From JAHBVL01 sp963712055 (GTDB lineage Bacteria; Chloroflexota; Chloroflexia; Thermomicrobiales; UBA6265): a stretch of DNA of 64,000 nucleotides. Made by a program: the position numbers and the translations under genes. Location: positions 772,464-836,463 of the forward strand of contig CAVQGN010000003.1 in the NCBI GenBank assembly GCA_963712055.1, read 5' to 3'. Position 1 is the stretch's first letter. Each line of letters begins with the position of its first letter. Shown here piece by piece: positions 26,533 through 34,905 of this stretch. The notes below the pieces were generated by a model. The model saw only the letters and a program-made list of their open reading frames with translations. It searched no databases and was not told the DNA's origin.

Positions 26533-27303
26533 ATGCGCAAGAACACCGTCAAGGAAAACCTGGCCAACGGCGGGATCGCGGTTGGCACGATGGTTTTCGA
26601 GTTCAACACCTCAGGCGTCAGCCGGATTGCCGGTGAAGCAGGTGCCGAGTTTGTGATCTTCGACATGGAGCACACCGGTTGGAGTATCGAAACGATCCGC
26701 AACCTGATCGCGACCTCTGGCGCGTCGAAAGCATTGCCGATGGTGCGGGTGCCGGCAACCCAGTATCACCTTCTTTCGCGACCGCTCGATGTCGGCGCGA
26801 TGGGGTTGATGGTGCCAATGGTCGAAACGGTTGAGCAAGCCAAACTGATCGTGCAGTCGGCCAAGTACTACCCGGATGGTGGACGCGGCACCGCGTTTGC
26901 GATCGCACATGACGACTACGCCGCCGGCGATGTTGCTGACAAGATGAAAGTGGCCAACGCCGAGGGGATGTTGATCGCCCAGATCGAAACCGTCACCGGC
27001 GTCGAGAACTGCGAAGCAATCGCGGCCGTCGATGGGATCGATTGTCTCTGGGTTGGGCATTTCGACCTCACGCAGTCCATGGGGATACCGGCGCAGTTCG
27101 ATCATCCCGACTTCCTGGCAGCAATAGACCGGGTCGCGAAAGCCTGCGAGGCGCACGGCAAGACCGCCGGAGCGATGGTGGTCAGCGCTGACAACGCGAA
27201 GATGTGGAAAGACCGCGGGTATCGCGCGTTTGCCTATGGCGGCGATCTCTGGATTTACGGGGCGGCACTCAAGGAGGGGATCGAGAGCGTTCGCGCGCTC
27301 TAG
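26533..27303 (+). CDS. HpcH/HpaI family class II aldolase
   Basis: The start ATG directly abuts the TAG of the dehydrogenase gene. The 256-residue TIM barrel has VIFDMEHTGWSIE, with catalytic His in the first motif. It also has MVPMVETVEQA (metal-ligand Glu), and AQIETVTGVENCEAI followed by WVGHFDLTQSMG (metal-ligand Asp). Family members cleave 2-keto-3-deoxy or 4-hydroxy-2-oxo acids to pyruvate plus an aldehyde. Here it is likely the final cleavage enzyme of the sugar-acid pathway. A hairpin follows its stop. Confidence 0.88.
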   Translation: MRKNTVKENLANGGIAVGTMVFEFNTSGVSRIAGEAGAEFVIFDMEHTGWSIETIRNLIATSGASKALPMVRVPATQYHLLSRPLDVGAMGLMVPMVETVEQAKLIVQSAKYYPDGGRGTAFAIAHDDYAAGDVADKMKVANAEGMLIAQIETVTGVENCEAIAAVDGIDCLWVGHFDLTQSMGIPAQFDHPDFLAAIDRVAKACEAHGKTAGAMVVSADNAKMWKDRGYRAFAYGGDLWIYGAALKEGIESVRAL

Positions 27304-27317
27304 TTTCCCATCATCGG

Positions 27318-27340
27318 CCCCTTCTTCGTGAAGAAAGGGG
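27318..27340 (+). terminator. Stem-loop after the aldolase gene
   Basis: CCCC-TTCTT pairs with AAGAA-(A)-GGGG around a 4-base loop, with one bulged A. There is no U-tract. It lies between the ribose-type half and the maltose-type half of the cluster. Confidence 0.4.
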
Positions 27341-27472
27341 TATCTCAATCAGGGCTTTCCCGGGACAACCCCCCGGTTGCCAGAAGTCAAGGGTTGGTCG
27401 TATCCCGGAGCGAGTGCTTCGGGGTGAAGTAACCAGATCGGAAGACCGATCTGGGAACAAGGAGGCTCAACG

Positions 27473-29017
27473 ATGGATCAGAAGCGGAAACGTTCAGTCG
27501 ATCCCCGTCTGGAGCAGTTCATCCAGTCGCGTATCGACCGACGCTCTTTTCTCAAGGGATCAGCGGGATTGGCGGCCGGAGCAGTAGCCGCGCCGATCCT
27601 TTTCGATTCCTTTACCCCGTCCGCAGTCAGCGCCGCCCAACGAGCGCTGCAGGACACTGGTGATTCGGCCACTGCCGCGGTCGAAGCGGCCAAAGCGTTT
27701 TCCGGTGAAACACTGAACGTCGTCTGGGAAGACGCGCTCCAGCTGGAAGACCCGACCAATTTCTCTGGGCCGATGTTCGAGGAGTTAACCGGCGTCAAGA
27801 TCAATCCGATCGGGCGACCGTTTCCGGAGCTCTTTTCGAGTCAGGTCGCAGAGCATATCGGTCAGACCGGCGCCTACGACGTGCTCAGCATGGTGCCATC
27901 CTGGACGGCCGACTTTGTGGCCCAGGGAATGGTAGAACCGCTCCAGCCGTTTATCGATCAATACATGAATCAGGCCGATCTCGACGACTACCATCCGCTC
28001 TATCGCGACCTGATGAATTACGACGGCCAGATCTATGGTCTTTTCGATGATGGCGACACCATCGTCCTCTACTACCGCAAGGATCTGTTTGAGGATTCGG
28101 CCAACATGGAGGCCTACAAGTCCGCCACCGGCAACGACCTCGCTCCGCCAGCAACCTGGGCCGAGTACGATGCGATTCAGGCGTTCTTCACCGAACAGGG
28201 TGGAGGTGAAAGCTGGGGCGGGGCCAGTCAACGCGCACCGGGACAGGTTTACGGCTGGTTCTCGGAAGAGTTCCGTAACCGGGGTGGGCGATTCTTCGAT
28301 GCCGATTCAATGGATGCCACCCTCAGCAGCGAATCGGGAGTGGCCACACTGAACGCCATGCTCGAGCGAAACAAGACAATGCCGGTCGGCATCGAAACCT
28401 GGGGCTTCGTCGAAGTCCTGTCGGCATGGATGTCCGGTGATCTGGCTATGATCGGCGGCACCTGGCCACCGATCGGACGCTGGTCAGAAGGAACTTCTGC
28501 AGAGCAACTGGCATGGGTGCCGGAAACGACGGTGGCCGGCAATGTTGGCTACTCGGTTATGCCGGAAGGCCATAGCCTCCACAACGCCGGTTTCTCGTTG
28601 GCGGTTTCGAGTGACAGCTCCAAAAAGGAGCTTGCCTATCTCTTCATCCAGTGGATGACGAGTCCCACGATCAGTCTCGAGCGGGTGATGCTTCCGTATG
28701 CGTTGCGAGACCCGTATCGGATCAGCCACTACGAATCGGAAGCCTACCGGTCGGCGTGGGGCAATGCCGGTGAGTATCTCGATACGCTCCGGGCGGCGGC
28801 TGATGGTGCCCTCCTTGACATCATCATGCCGGGCTCGGCCGAGTATCACACCGCGCTCGACAACCTGGTGACATCGGCGCAAGGAGGACAGAGCGTCGAG
28901 GACGCTTTGGCCGGCGGCGTTTCGGCATTCAATGAAATCACTGATCGGATCGGGCGGGAAAACCAGAAAGCGGCTTACGAGACCTTCCTCGGCTTGAAGG
29001 GATCCTATTACAGCTAG
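27473..29017 (+). CDS. Extracellular solute-binding protein, family 1, with Tat-type signal
   Basis: ATG 27473 follows AAGGAGGCTCAACG. The 514-residue protein has a twin-arginine-like signal (DRRSFLKGSAGLAAGAVAAP) at residues 22-41. A large two-lobed domain of the maltose/oligosaccharide family follows (TGVKINPIGRPFPELFSSQ; GDLAMIGGTWPP). It would deliver a sugar or oligosaccharide to the two permeases encoded immediately downstream. The Tat signal implies export in a folded state. Confidence 0.88.
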   Translation: MDQKRKRSVDPRLEQFIQSRIDRRSFLKGSAGLAAGAVAAPILFDSFTPSAVSAAQRALQDTGDSATAAVEAAKAFSGETLNVVWEDALQLEDPTNFSGPMFEELTGVKINPIGRPFPELFSSQVAEHIGQTGAYDVLSMVPSWTADFVAQGMVEPLQPFIDQYMNQADLDDYHPLYRDLMNYDGQIYGLFDDGDTIVLYYRKDLFEDSANMEAYKSATGNDLAPPATWAEYDAIQAFFTEQGGGESWGGASQRAPGQVYGWFSEEFRNRGGRFFDADSMDATLSSESGVATLNAMLERNKTMPVGIETWGFVEVLSAWMSGDLAMIGGTWPPIGRWSEGTSAEQLAWVPETTVAGNVGYSVMPEGHSLHNAGFSLAVSSDSSKKELAYLFIQWMTSPTISLERVMLPYALRDPYRISHYESEAYRSAWGNAGEYLDTLRAAADGALLDIIMPGSAEYHTALDNLVTSAQGGQSVEDALAGGVSAFNEITDRIGRENQKAAYETFLGLKGSYYS

Positions 29018-29028
29018 ACCTGGTTGTT

Positions 29029-29061
29029 GCCCCGGGGTGCGGAGTTATTCGCCCCCGGGGC
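29029..29061 (+). terminator. Intercistronic GC-rich stem-loop after the family 1 binding-protein gene
   Basis: GCCCCGGGG (29029-29037) pairs perfectly with CCCCGGGGC (29053-29061), and an inner GCG/CGC pair extends the structure. It starts 12 bp after the stop codon and lacks a U-tract. Its place mirrors the hairpin after the other binding-protein gene. Confidence 0.5.
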
Positions 29062-29112
29062 GTCCCCAACGTCGCGTTCGCTCGGTTCCGGAGAGTGTGA
29101 GGAAGGCCCGGT

Positions 29113-30006
29113 TTGGGAAATTTGTCATTCGGAGGACGCCAGAGGCGGGATGGCTGGCTGATGGTTCTGCCAGCGATGGTGCTGATCCTGGCGCTTTCCG
29201 TCTACCCGCTCATTTACTCGCTTTGGCTTTCGGTTCATCAATGGGATTTGCAAACACCGGCGCATCCCTTCGTCGGTCTGGACAATTTCCGGACTGCATT
29301 GAGCGATGATCGCTTCTGGTCCTCGCTACGCAACACCTGGACGATTGTCATCGTCGGGATCTTTTTCGAGTTTTTCATTGGGCTCGGGCTGGCGTTGATG
29401 GTCGTCGATCTCCAGCGGGTCCGCAGGTTCTTCGTCCCGATCGTGATGCTGCCGGTGATGATGACTCCGATTGTCGTCGGGCTTTCCTGGCGGATGCTCT
29501 GGGACAACCAATATGGCGCAATCAATCAGATGCTGCGCTGGATTTTCGGAAGTGATTTGAACATCATCTGGCTCGGCCAGACCAACACTGCCATCGTGGC
29601 GATGATCGTTACTCAGACCTGGCAGTGGACCCCGTTTCTGTTTCTCGTGCTGCTAGCCGGGATTTCGAGCGTGAATCCTGATCTCTATGAAGCGGCGTCG
29701 CTCGATGGCGCGAACTGGTGGCATTCGCTGGTCGATATCACCTTGCCATCCATTCGTCACATCATCGCTGTTGCACTTCTGTTTCGCGCACTTGATGCAT
29801 TCAAGATCTTCGATCTCGTCTATATGTTCACGCAGGGAGGCCCGGGGACGTCGACTGAATCAGCATCCTGGTACGTTTACCGCCTCGGATTCCAGTTTTT
29901 CCGAATAGGCTATGCCGCCGCGATTTCCTACCTGATTCTGATCATGCTTACCATTGTCGCCACCATCTACGTTTCTCTCTTTATTCGAGAGCGAGGCGCA
30001 GCATGA
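29113..30006 (+). CDS. Sugar ABC transporter permease, MalF-like (CUT1)
   Basis: A TTG start at 29113 follows GAGGAAGG; the next ATG (29161) would remove part of the N-terminal segment. The 297-residue protein has six transmembrane helices. The EAA loop reads YEAASLDGANWWHSLVDITLP, the site that docks the ATPase. It pairs with the MalG-like permease, whose gene overlaps by 4 bp (ATGA). Confidence 0.88.
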   Translation: MGNLSFGGRQRRDGWLMVLPAMVLILALSVYPLIYSLWLSVHQWDLQTPAHPFVGLDNFRTALSDDRFWSSLRNTWTIVIVGIFFEFFIGLGLALMVVDLQRVRRFFVPIVMLPVMMTPIVVGLSWRMLWDNQYGAINQMLRWIFGSDLNIIWLGQTNTAIVAMIVTQTWQWTPFLFLVLLAGISSVNPDLYEAASLDGANWWHSLVDITLPSIRHIIAVALLFRALDAFKIFDLVYMFTQGGPGTSTESASWYVYRLGFQFFRIGYAAAISYLILIMLTIVATIYVSLFIRERGAA

Positions 30007-30923
30007 CCGCTGAAGCCGCGGAGATGCAGATGGCGCAGGGTGCCGCCGCCGCAAGAGAAGATCCCTTTGTTCATCATCCTGTGCACAAAAAGCACCCAAT
30101 CTTCAACTTTTTTCGCTATCTGATTCTGGTGATCGCGCTGATCTTCTTTCTCTTCCCAATCTTCTGGATCGTTGCTACATCCTTCAAGATGCCCGGCGAA
30201 TACCTTGCTCGACCTCCGGTCTGGATACCGAGGGAGCCAACATTCATTCATTACCAGAATGTGATGCGAGATAAGGGCTGGCCTGCTCTGACCAACAGCG
30301 TGATCATTGCATCTGGAGCCACCTTTTTTTCGCTCCTTGTGGGAACGTTGGCCGGTTACAGCCTCGCTCGATTTAATACTGGTGGCAAGAACTTGGCCTT
30401 CTGGCTTCTTTCCCAGCGGATGATGCCGCCAGTTGTCCTGGTGGTGCCCTTTTTTCTCCTGCTCCGCGATACCGGCCAGCATGTCTCGTTTTTCGGTCTC
30501 GACGATCGCCTCTCGCTGATGGCGATCTACACCGTTTTCAATCTGCCCTTTGTCGTCTGGTTAATGCGGAGCTATTTCGATAGTGTGCCGATCGAACTCG
30601 AGGAAAGCGGAATGGTCGACGGCAACACACGCTTCGGGGTCTTTTTCAAGATCGCTTTGCCGCTGTCCCTGCCCGGGCTGATCGCGACCGGTACGTTTGC
30701 GTTCATCTTCAGTTGGACCGAATTCCTCTTTGCGGTCATTCTGACCAGAACGGAAGCCGTGACCCTGCCCGTCGCGGTGGCTGGATTCTCCGGTTCACAG
30801 GGGTCGAACTGGGGTCAGGCGTCGGCGTTGGCGGTCGTCGCCACGGTACCCGTTTTCGTCCTGAGCCTTATTGTCCAGCGCCATTTCGTGCGTGGACTCA
30901 CACTCGGAGCTGTTCGCGGTTAG
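30003..30923 (+). CDS. Sugar ABC transporter permease, MalG-like (CUT1)
   Basis: The ATG overlaps the stop of the MalF-like gene by 4 bp. The 306-residue protein has an N-terminal cytoplasmic extension followed by six helices. Its EAA loop reads IELEESGMVDGNTRFGVFF. No MalK/UgpC-type ATPase gene is present in the cluster, so the transporter must borrow an ATPase encoded elsewhere, as CUT1 systems with MsiK-type shared ATPases do. Confidence 0.88.
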   Translation: MTAEAAEMQMAQGAAAAREDPFVHHPVHKKHPIFNFFRYLILVIALIFFLFPIFWIVATSFKMPGEYLARPPVWIPREPTFIHYQNVMRDKGWPALTNSVIIASGATFFSLLVGTLAGYSLARFNTGGKNLAFWLLSQRMMPPVVLVVPFFLLLRDTGQHVSFFGLDDRLSLMAIYTVFNLPFVVWLMRSYFDSVPIELEESGMVDGNTRFGVFFKIALPLSLPGLIATGTFAFIFSWTEFLFAVILTRTEAVTLPVAVAGFSGSQGSNWGQASALAVVATVPVFVLSLIVQRHFVRGLTLGAVRG

Positions 30924-30963
30924 ACCAGCTGGGTGGAACCAGAAGCAGAAGAGGAGCAATCTG

Positions 30964-31857
30964 ATGCGCGTGGCAATCGCCGGTCCGGGATTGATGGGGT
31001 CGCAAATCGGAGCCGAGTACGCACTCGGTGGTCACCGGGTGACCTTTCTCGCTCGTAATGTCGATCGCGGAATCGACAGCATCAATAGAGCCTTCGCGCT
31101 CGCGCGGAGTCTTGATCATTGGAACGATGAAGACCTCACCGCCGCGCATGATCGTGTGACCTTTGTCGCCGACATAAGCGATCTCCACCCCGACACGGAA
31201 CTCTTTCTCGAATCGATTGTCGAAGACGCCCAAGCCAAAATTGATGTCCTCAAAGCCGCCGCCGAGCAATTGCCTCGGGCGACGTTGGCCTCCAACACCT
31301 CGTCACTCAGTATTGGTCGTCTCGGTGGCTGGGCTGGCGAACCGAAACGGATGATCGGGACGCACTACTGGAACCCGCCATTGCTGATGCCGCTGGTCGA
31401 GGTCATCCAGAGTCCGGAAACCGATCCGGAGCATACCCAGCGGGCGATGGATGTTCTCCGCGGCCTTGGCAAACGCCCGGTGCTGATCGAGCAGGACGTG
31501 AATGGCTTTGTCTGGAACAGACTGCAAATGGCGCTCCTGCGTGAAGCGGTCTGGTTGGTCGAACACGAGGTGGCAACTCCTGCGGTTGTCGATGAGATCG
31601 TGCGAGATGGTCTGGCTCGCCGCTGGCGCTACACCGGACCATTCGAAACAGCAGCCCTTGGCGGTCCAGCCACGTTCATGAAAGTGGCCAACAACCTCTG
31701 GCCTGAACTCTCTCATGCCCAGGAACTGGAGAATCTCTCTCAATGGCTGATCGACAATCCAGACGAATTACGAGCGATCAAGGTCCGGCGGGATGCTGGC
31801 CTAGCGGCAGAACTCAAGCGGGAATGGCGCGACGATGACGCCGCTGGCGAACATTGA
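30964..31857 (+). CDS. 3-hydroxyacyl-CoA-dehydrogenase-family NAD-dependent dehydrogenase
   Basis: ATG 30964 follows AGAGGAGCAATCTG. The 297-residue protein opens with a Rossmann fingerprint (VAIAGPGLMGSQIG) and has the family blocks SNTSSLSIGRL and GTHYWNPPLLMPLVEV, the latter carrying the catalytic His. The C-terminal half is the helical dimerisation domain. The family includes 3-hydroxybutyryl-CoA dehydrogenase and L-gulonate 3-dehydrogenase. With sugar-acid enzymes around it, a 3-dehydrogenase acting on a sugar acid is the better guess. Its 3' end overlaps the GntR gene by 23 bp. Confidence 0.82.
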   Translation: MRVAIAGPGLMGSQIGAEYALGGHRVTFLARNVDRGIDSINRAFALARSLDHWNDEDLTAAHDRVTFVADISDLHPDTELFLESIVEDAQAKIDVLKAAAEQLPRATLASNTSSLSIGRLGGWAGEPKRMIGTHYWNPPLLMPLVEVIQSPETDPEHTQRAMDVLRGLGKRPVLIEQDVNGFVWNRLQMALLREAVWLVEHEVATPAVVDEIVRDGLARRWRYTGPFETAALGGPATFMKVANNLWPELSHAQELENLSQWLIDNPDELRAIKVRRDAGLAAELKREWRDDDAAGEH

Positions 31858-32584
31858 TCCCATCCGGCGAGAGCCGGTCGCCACCCAGGTCGCCAAGCGC
31901 CTGATCGAGGAGATCCTTTCTGGACAGTTCGTTCCGGGCGCGCGAATGCCATCCGAACGGCAAATGGCGGAAGCGTTCGGTGTACCCCGCTCGACCATGC
32001 GGGAAGCGCTCAAGGCGCTTTCACTGATCGGGTTGGTGGAAGTTCGCCAGGGGGACGGTACCTATCTCCGCCGAACGGACTCCGCGCTCTTGCCGGAGGT
32101 GATCGAATGGGGATTGCTACTCGGTGAGAAACGGACGATGGACCTCGTCGAGGCCCGGCAGGAGATCGAGATCATCCTGGCCGGTTTTGCTGCGGCGCGA
32201 CGTACAGATCTTGATCTCGAGGCTTTACGGCTGGCAATGCGGCGAATGGAAACGTCGCAAACGATGGCGGAGTTTGTCGATGCCGATGTCGAGTTTCATC
32301 TTCGGGTCGCAGAAGCATCCGCCAATCTTGTTCTCCGGGATGTCCATGCCAGTGTCCAGGCTCTCCTGCGCGCCTGGATCATGCGGGTGCTGACCAGCAT
32401 GGGGGAATCGACGACATCGAGGCTGGAGCATGTCCCGATCCTCGCGGCAATCGAAGCGAACGATGTCGAAGGCGCGCGCCAGGCGATGCAGTCGCATATG
32501 GCCTCTGCGACGGCCCGACTGGTGTCTTCTCTCGATGCGAATGAACAGGTCAGTGGAATCGAAATCAGGGAGATAACTTCATGA
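31835..32584 (+). CDS. GntR family regulator, FadR/FCD subfamily
   Basis: The 249-residue protein has an N-terminal winged helix (MPSERQMAEAFGVPRSTMREALKALSLIGLVEVRQGDGTY) typical of GntR. A C-terminal all-helical FCD domain follows, with metal- or acid-ligand positions (EFHLRVAEAS; ILAAIEANDVEGARQAMQSH). FCD regulators usually sense an organic acid from the pathway they control. A matching operator (ATTGGT-CA-ACCAAT) lies before the first gene of the cluster. Its start lies inside the preceding gene and its stop overlaps the next start by 4 bp. Confidence 0.88.
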   Translation: MTPLANIDPIRREPVATQVAKRLIEEILSGQFVPGARMPSERQMAEAFGVPRSTMREALKALSLIGLVEVRQGDGTYLRRTDSALLPEVIEWGLLLGEKRTMDLVEARQEIEIILAGFAAARRTDLDLEALRLAMRRMETSQTMAEFVDADVEFHLRVAEASANLVLRDVHASVQALLRAWIMRVLTSMGESTTSRLEHVPILAAIEANDVEGARQAMQSHMASATARLVSSLDANEQVSGIEIREITS

Positions 32585-34548
32585 CGGTGGAACTGACAAC
32601 CAACATCAAACGCTACGGCAGTGAACAACCGCTTCCGACCCGGCAGACGTTGCACGCCGGGCCGGTGGAGGTGGTGCTCGAAGGCGGCGATCTGCGTTAC
32701 ATCCGGCTTGGACCATCCGAGATTATTCGCCGGCTCTACATGGCCGTGCGGGATCAGAACTGGGGTACGATCCAACCGGTCTATCCATCCTTTACGGTCC
32801 AGGATCATGGCTCGAGTTTTCGGGTTGATTTCACTGCCGAACATGTCAGCGGCGATGTCGATTTCGCCTGGACCGGCACCATCGAGGGCGCTGACGACGG
32901 CACGATCGTCTATACCCTTGATGGCGCCCCACGCAAGCCATTTCTGCGGAACCGAATCGGGTTCTGCGTGCTCCATCCGTCCGATCTGGCCGGTACAGAA
33001 GCCAGTGTGGAAACGCCTGATGGACGGGTCGACGGGCTGTTTCCGGTCTTGATCTCGCCTGATCAACCGTTTATCGATATGCAGTCAATTACCCATCCTA
33101 TCGGAGCATCGGCCCACGCGACGATCACCTTCACCGGCGAGTTGTTCGAAATGGAAGATCAGCGCAACTGGACCGATGCGTCTTACAAGACGTACGGTAC
33201 GCCGTTGCGTTTGCCCTATCCGGTCGAGGTCGATCCTTCAACGCAGATTCAGCAATCGATCACGATCGCCGTGTCAGGCGTGATGCCGCCATCAGCCGAT
33301 TCGGCTGCCGAGCAGGAGCAATGGGTCAAGGTCGATCTCGGCAACATGACCCCTTTGCCACCAGTCGGATTTGGCGCCGGTCTCGGCGGCACAATCGAAC
33401 AGAATGATCTGGAGCGGCTTCGAGTCCTGAAACCGGCTCATCTCTGGGTCTCTCTCGATCTCGGTACGGGGATATGGCGCGAGGATCTGGTGGACGCAGC
33501 TGCCCGGGCAACTGCACTCGCTGCTCCCCTTGAACTGAGCGTGGTGGCCGGTCCTGGAGATACCGGCTGGAATGAGCTGGTCCAGGTGATCAACGCCGAG
33601 TCGGTCCCGGTCGTTCGGGTCTATGCCTTTCCCGCAGCCAATGATCCGATCGCCTTTCCTCGCACCGATCTTGCCACGCATGACACCACGATCGCGGCGG
33701 CGAAGCAGGCATTTCTAGCCGGAGGGATTGACTGTTTGATCGGCGGCGGCACCCGAGCCTATTTCACCGAATTCAATCGGGCGCAGAGCTTCTTGCCGAT
33801 CGACCAGATGGACGTCGCTACCTATACGATCAATCCTCAGGTTCATGCGTTCGATAATCTGTCAGTGATTGAATGCATCAGCGCCCAGCCTGTCACCGTC
33901 AGTACCGCGCGTGCGATTACGGGTGAAACGCCACTGATTGTGGGACCGGTCACGCTTCGACCGCCATTCAATCCGAATGCTACTGGTCCAGTCGTGGAGA
34001 CTCAAGACGAATTGCCCTTTGCGGTCGATCCGCGCCAACTCTCGCTGCTGGGTGCTGGGTGGACGGTGGGCAGCCTGCATCAATTGGCCGAAGCCGGGGT
34101 GGCTGGCATGACCTTTTACGAACTCTATGGTTGGCGTGGATTGATCGAACGGGAACGTGATCTGACTCATCGCGATCTCTTTCCATCTCAACCCGGTCAG
34201 CTCTTTCCGCTCTATCACGTCTTCGCCGCCGCGGCACTATCTGCGGGTGGATCGGTCTGCGCGGTCGAGGTCAGCGATCCATTCCAGGTCGAAGCCCTGG
34301 CTCTACGAAAAGGCGATGCCGTGCGGTTGATGATCGCGAATCTCGCCGAAACGGTGCAGGAGATTCGCGTGAGTGTGAACGGGCTTACCGGGATCACAAT
34401 CGAGCATCTCGACGAAACTACCTATGCGGACGCGATGACCGACCCCGGTTTTTCCAGTCGGAAGAGTCAGCCAGCGATGACGATGGGCGATGCGTTGCCA
34501 TTGACGCTGAAGCCCTTTGCAGTGGCCTTCATCGACGGTGCCATGTAG
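32581..34548 (+). CDS. D-apionate lactonase-like protein (ApnL family)
   Basis: The 655-residue protein starts with a beta-rich domain (residues 1-235). It contains GDLRYIRLG, FLRNRIGFCVLHP and the run EMEDQRNWTDASYKTY at about residues 190-205. I recognise this combination from the D-apionate lactonase (ApnL) family of apiose catabolism. A central region resembling a TIM barrel and a C-terminal beta domain follow. The expected reaction is opening of a sugar-acid 1,4-lactone. No signal peptide, so cytoplasmic. The recognition is from memory of family motifs, so related lactonases with other substrates remain possible. Confidence 0.6.
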   Translation: MTVELTTNIKRYGSEQPLPTRQTLHAGPVEVVLEGGDLRYIRLGPSEIIRRLYMAVRDQNWGTIQPVYPSFTVQDHGSSFRVDFTAEHVSGDVDFAWTGTIEGADDGTIVYTLDGAPRKPFLRNRIGFCVLHPSDLAGTEASVETPDGRVDGLFPVLISPDQPFIDMQSITHPIGASAHATITFTGELFEMEDQRNWTDASYKTYGTPLRLPYPVEVDPSTQIQQSITIAVSGVMPPSADSAAEQEQWVKVDLGNMTPLPPVGFGAGLGGTIEQNDLERLRVLKPAHLWVSLDLGTGIWREDLVDAAARATALAAPLELSVVAGPGDTGWNELVQVINAESVPVVRVYAFPAANDPIAFPRTDLATHDTTIAAAKQAFLAGGIDCLIGGGTRAYFTEFNRAQSFLPIDQMDVATYTINPQVHAFDNLSVIECISAQPVTVSTARAITGETPLIVGPVTLRPPFNPNATGPVVETQDELPFAVDPRQLSLLGAGWTVGSLHQLAEAGVAGMTFYELYGWRGLIERERDLTHRDLFPSQPGQLFPLYHVFAAAALSAGGSVCAVEVSDPFQVEALALRKGDAVRLMIANLAETVQEIRVSVNGLTGITIEHLDETTYADAMTDPGFSSRKSQPAMTMGDALPLTLKPFAVAFIDGAM

Positions 34549-34590
34549 AGGCGGGACCCATGCCTGCCTGTAACACGGAGAGAGCAAGCC

Positions 34591-34902
34591 ATGGAACATG
34601 AAGCCCTTTTCTGGTCTCAGGCTGATGCGTTGCTCATCAAGCCGGAGGTGACGCGCTCGACCATGATGGGACTTCCATGCCTGCGGATGAACGGCGCATT
34701 TTTCGCCTCGTTCGACCGAAAAACGGGTGATCTGCTGGTGAAGTTGCCCGCTGACCGGGTCAACGCCCTAGTGGCATCTGGTCAGGGCACGGATTTCGCG
34801 CCAGCAGGACGGCGTTTCCGGGAATGGGTCGCCATTTCGCCCGACGCTGTGGAATCATGGCCAGACTATCTCACGGAAGCATTGGCATTCGTAGGCAGTT
34901 GA
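34591..34902 (+). CDS. MmcQ/YjbR-like small protein
   Basis: The ATG at 34591 has GGAGAGAGC upstream. The 103-residue protein shows the family pattern: TMMGLPCLRMNGAFFASF, then a KLPADRVNALVASGQG helix and REWVAI. MmcQ/YjbR proteins adopt a CyaY-like fold and are of uncertain function. It is the last gene of the plus-strand run, and its stop is 3 bp from the stop of the convergent metal ATPase gene. Confidence 0.7.
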   Translation: MEHEALFWSQADALLIKPEVTRSTMMGLPCLRMNGAFFASFDRKTGDLLVKLPADRVNALVASGQGTDFAPAGRRFREWVAISPDAVESWPDYLTEALAFVGS

Positions 34903-34905
34903 CGG

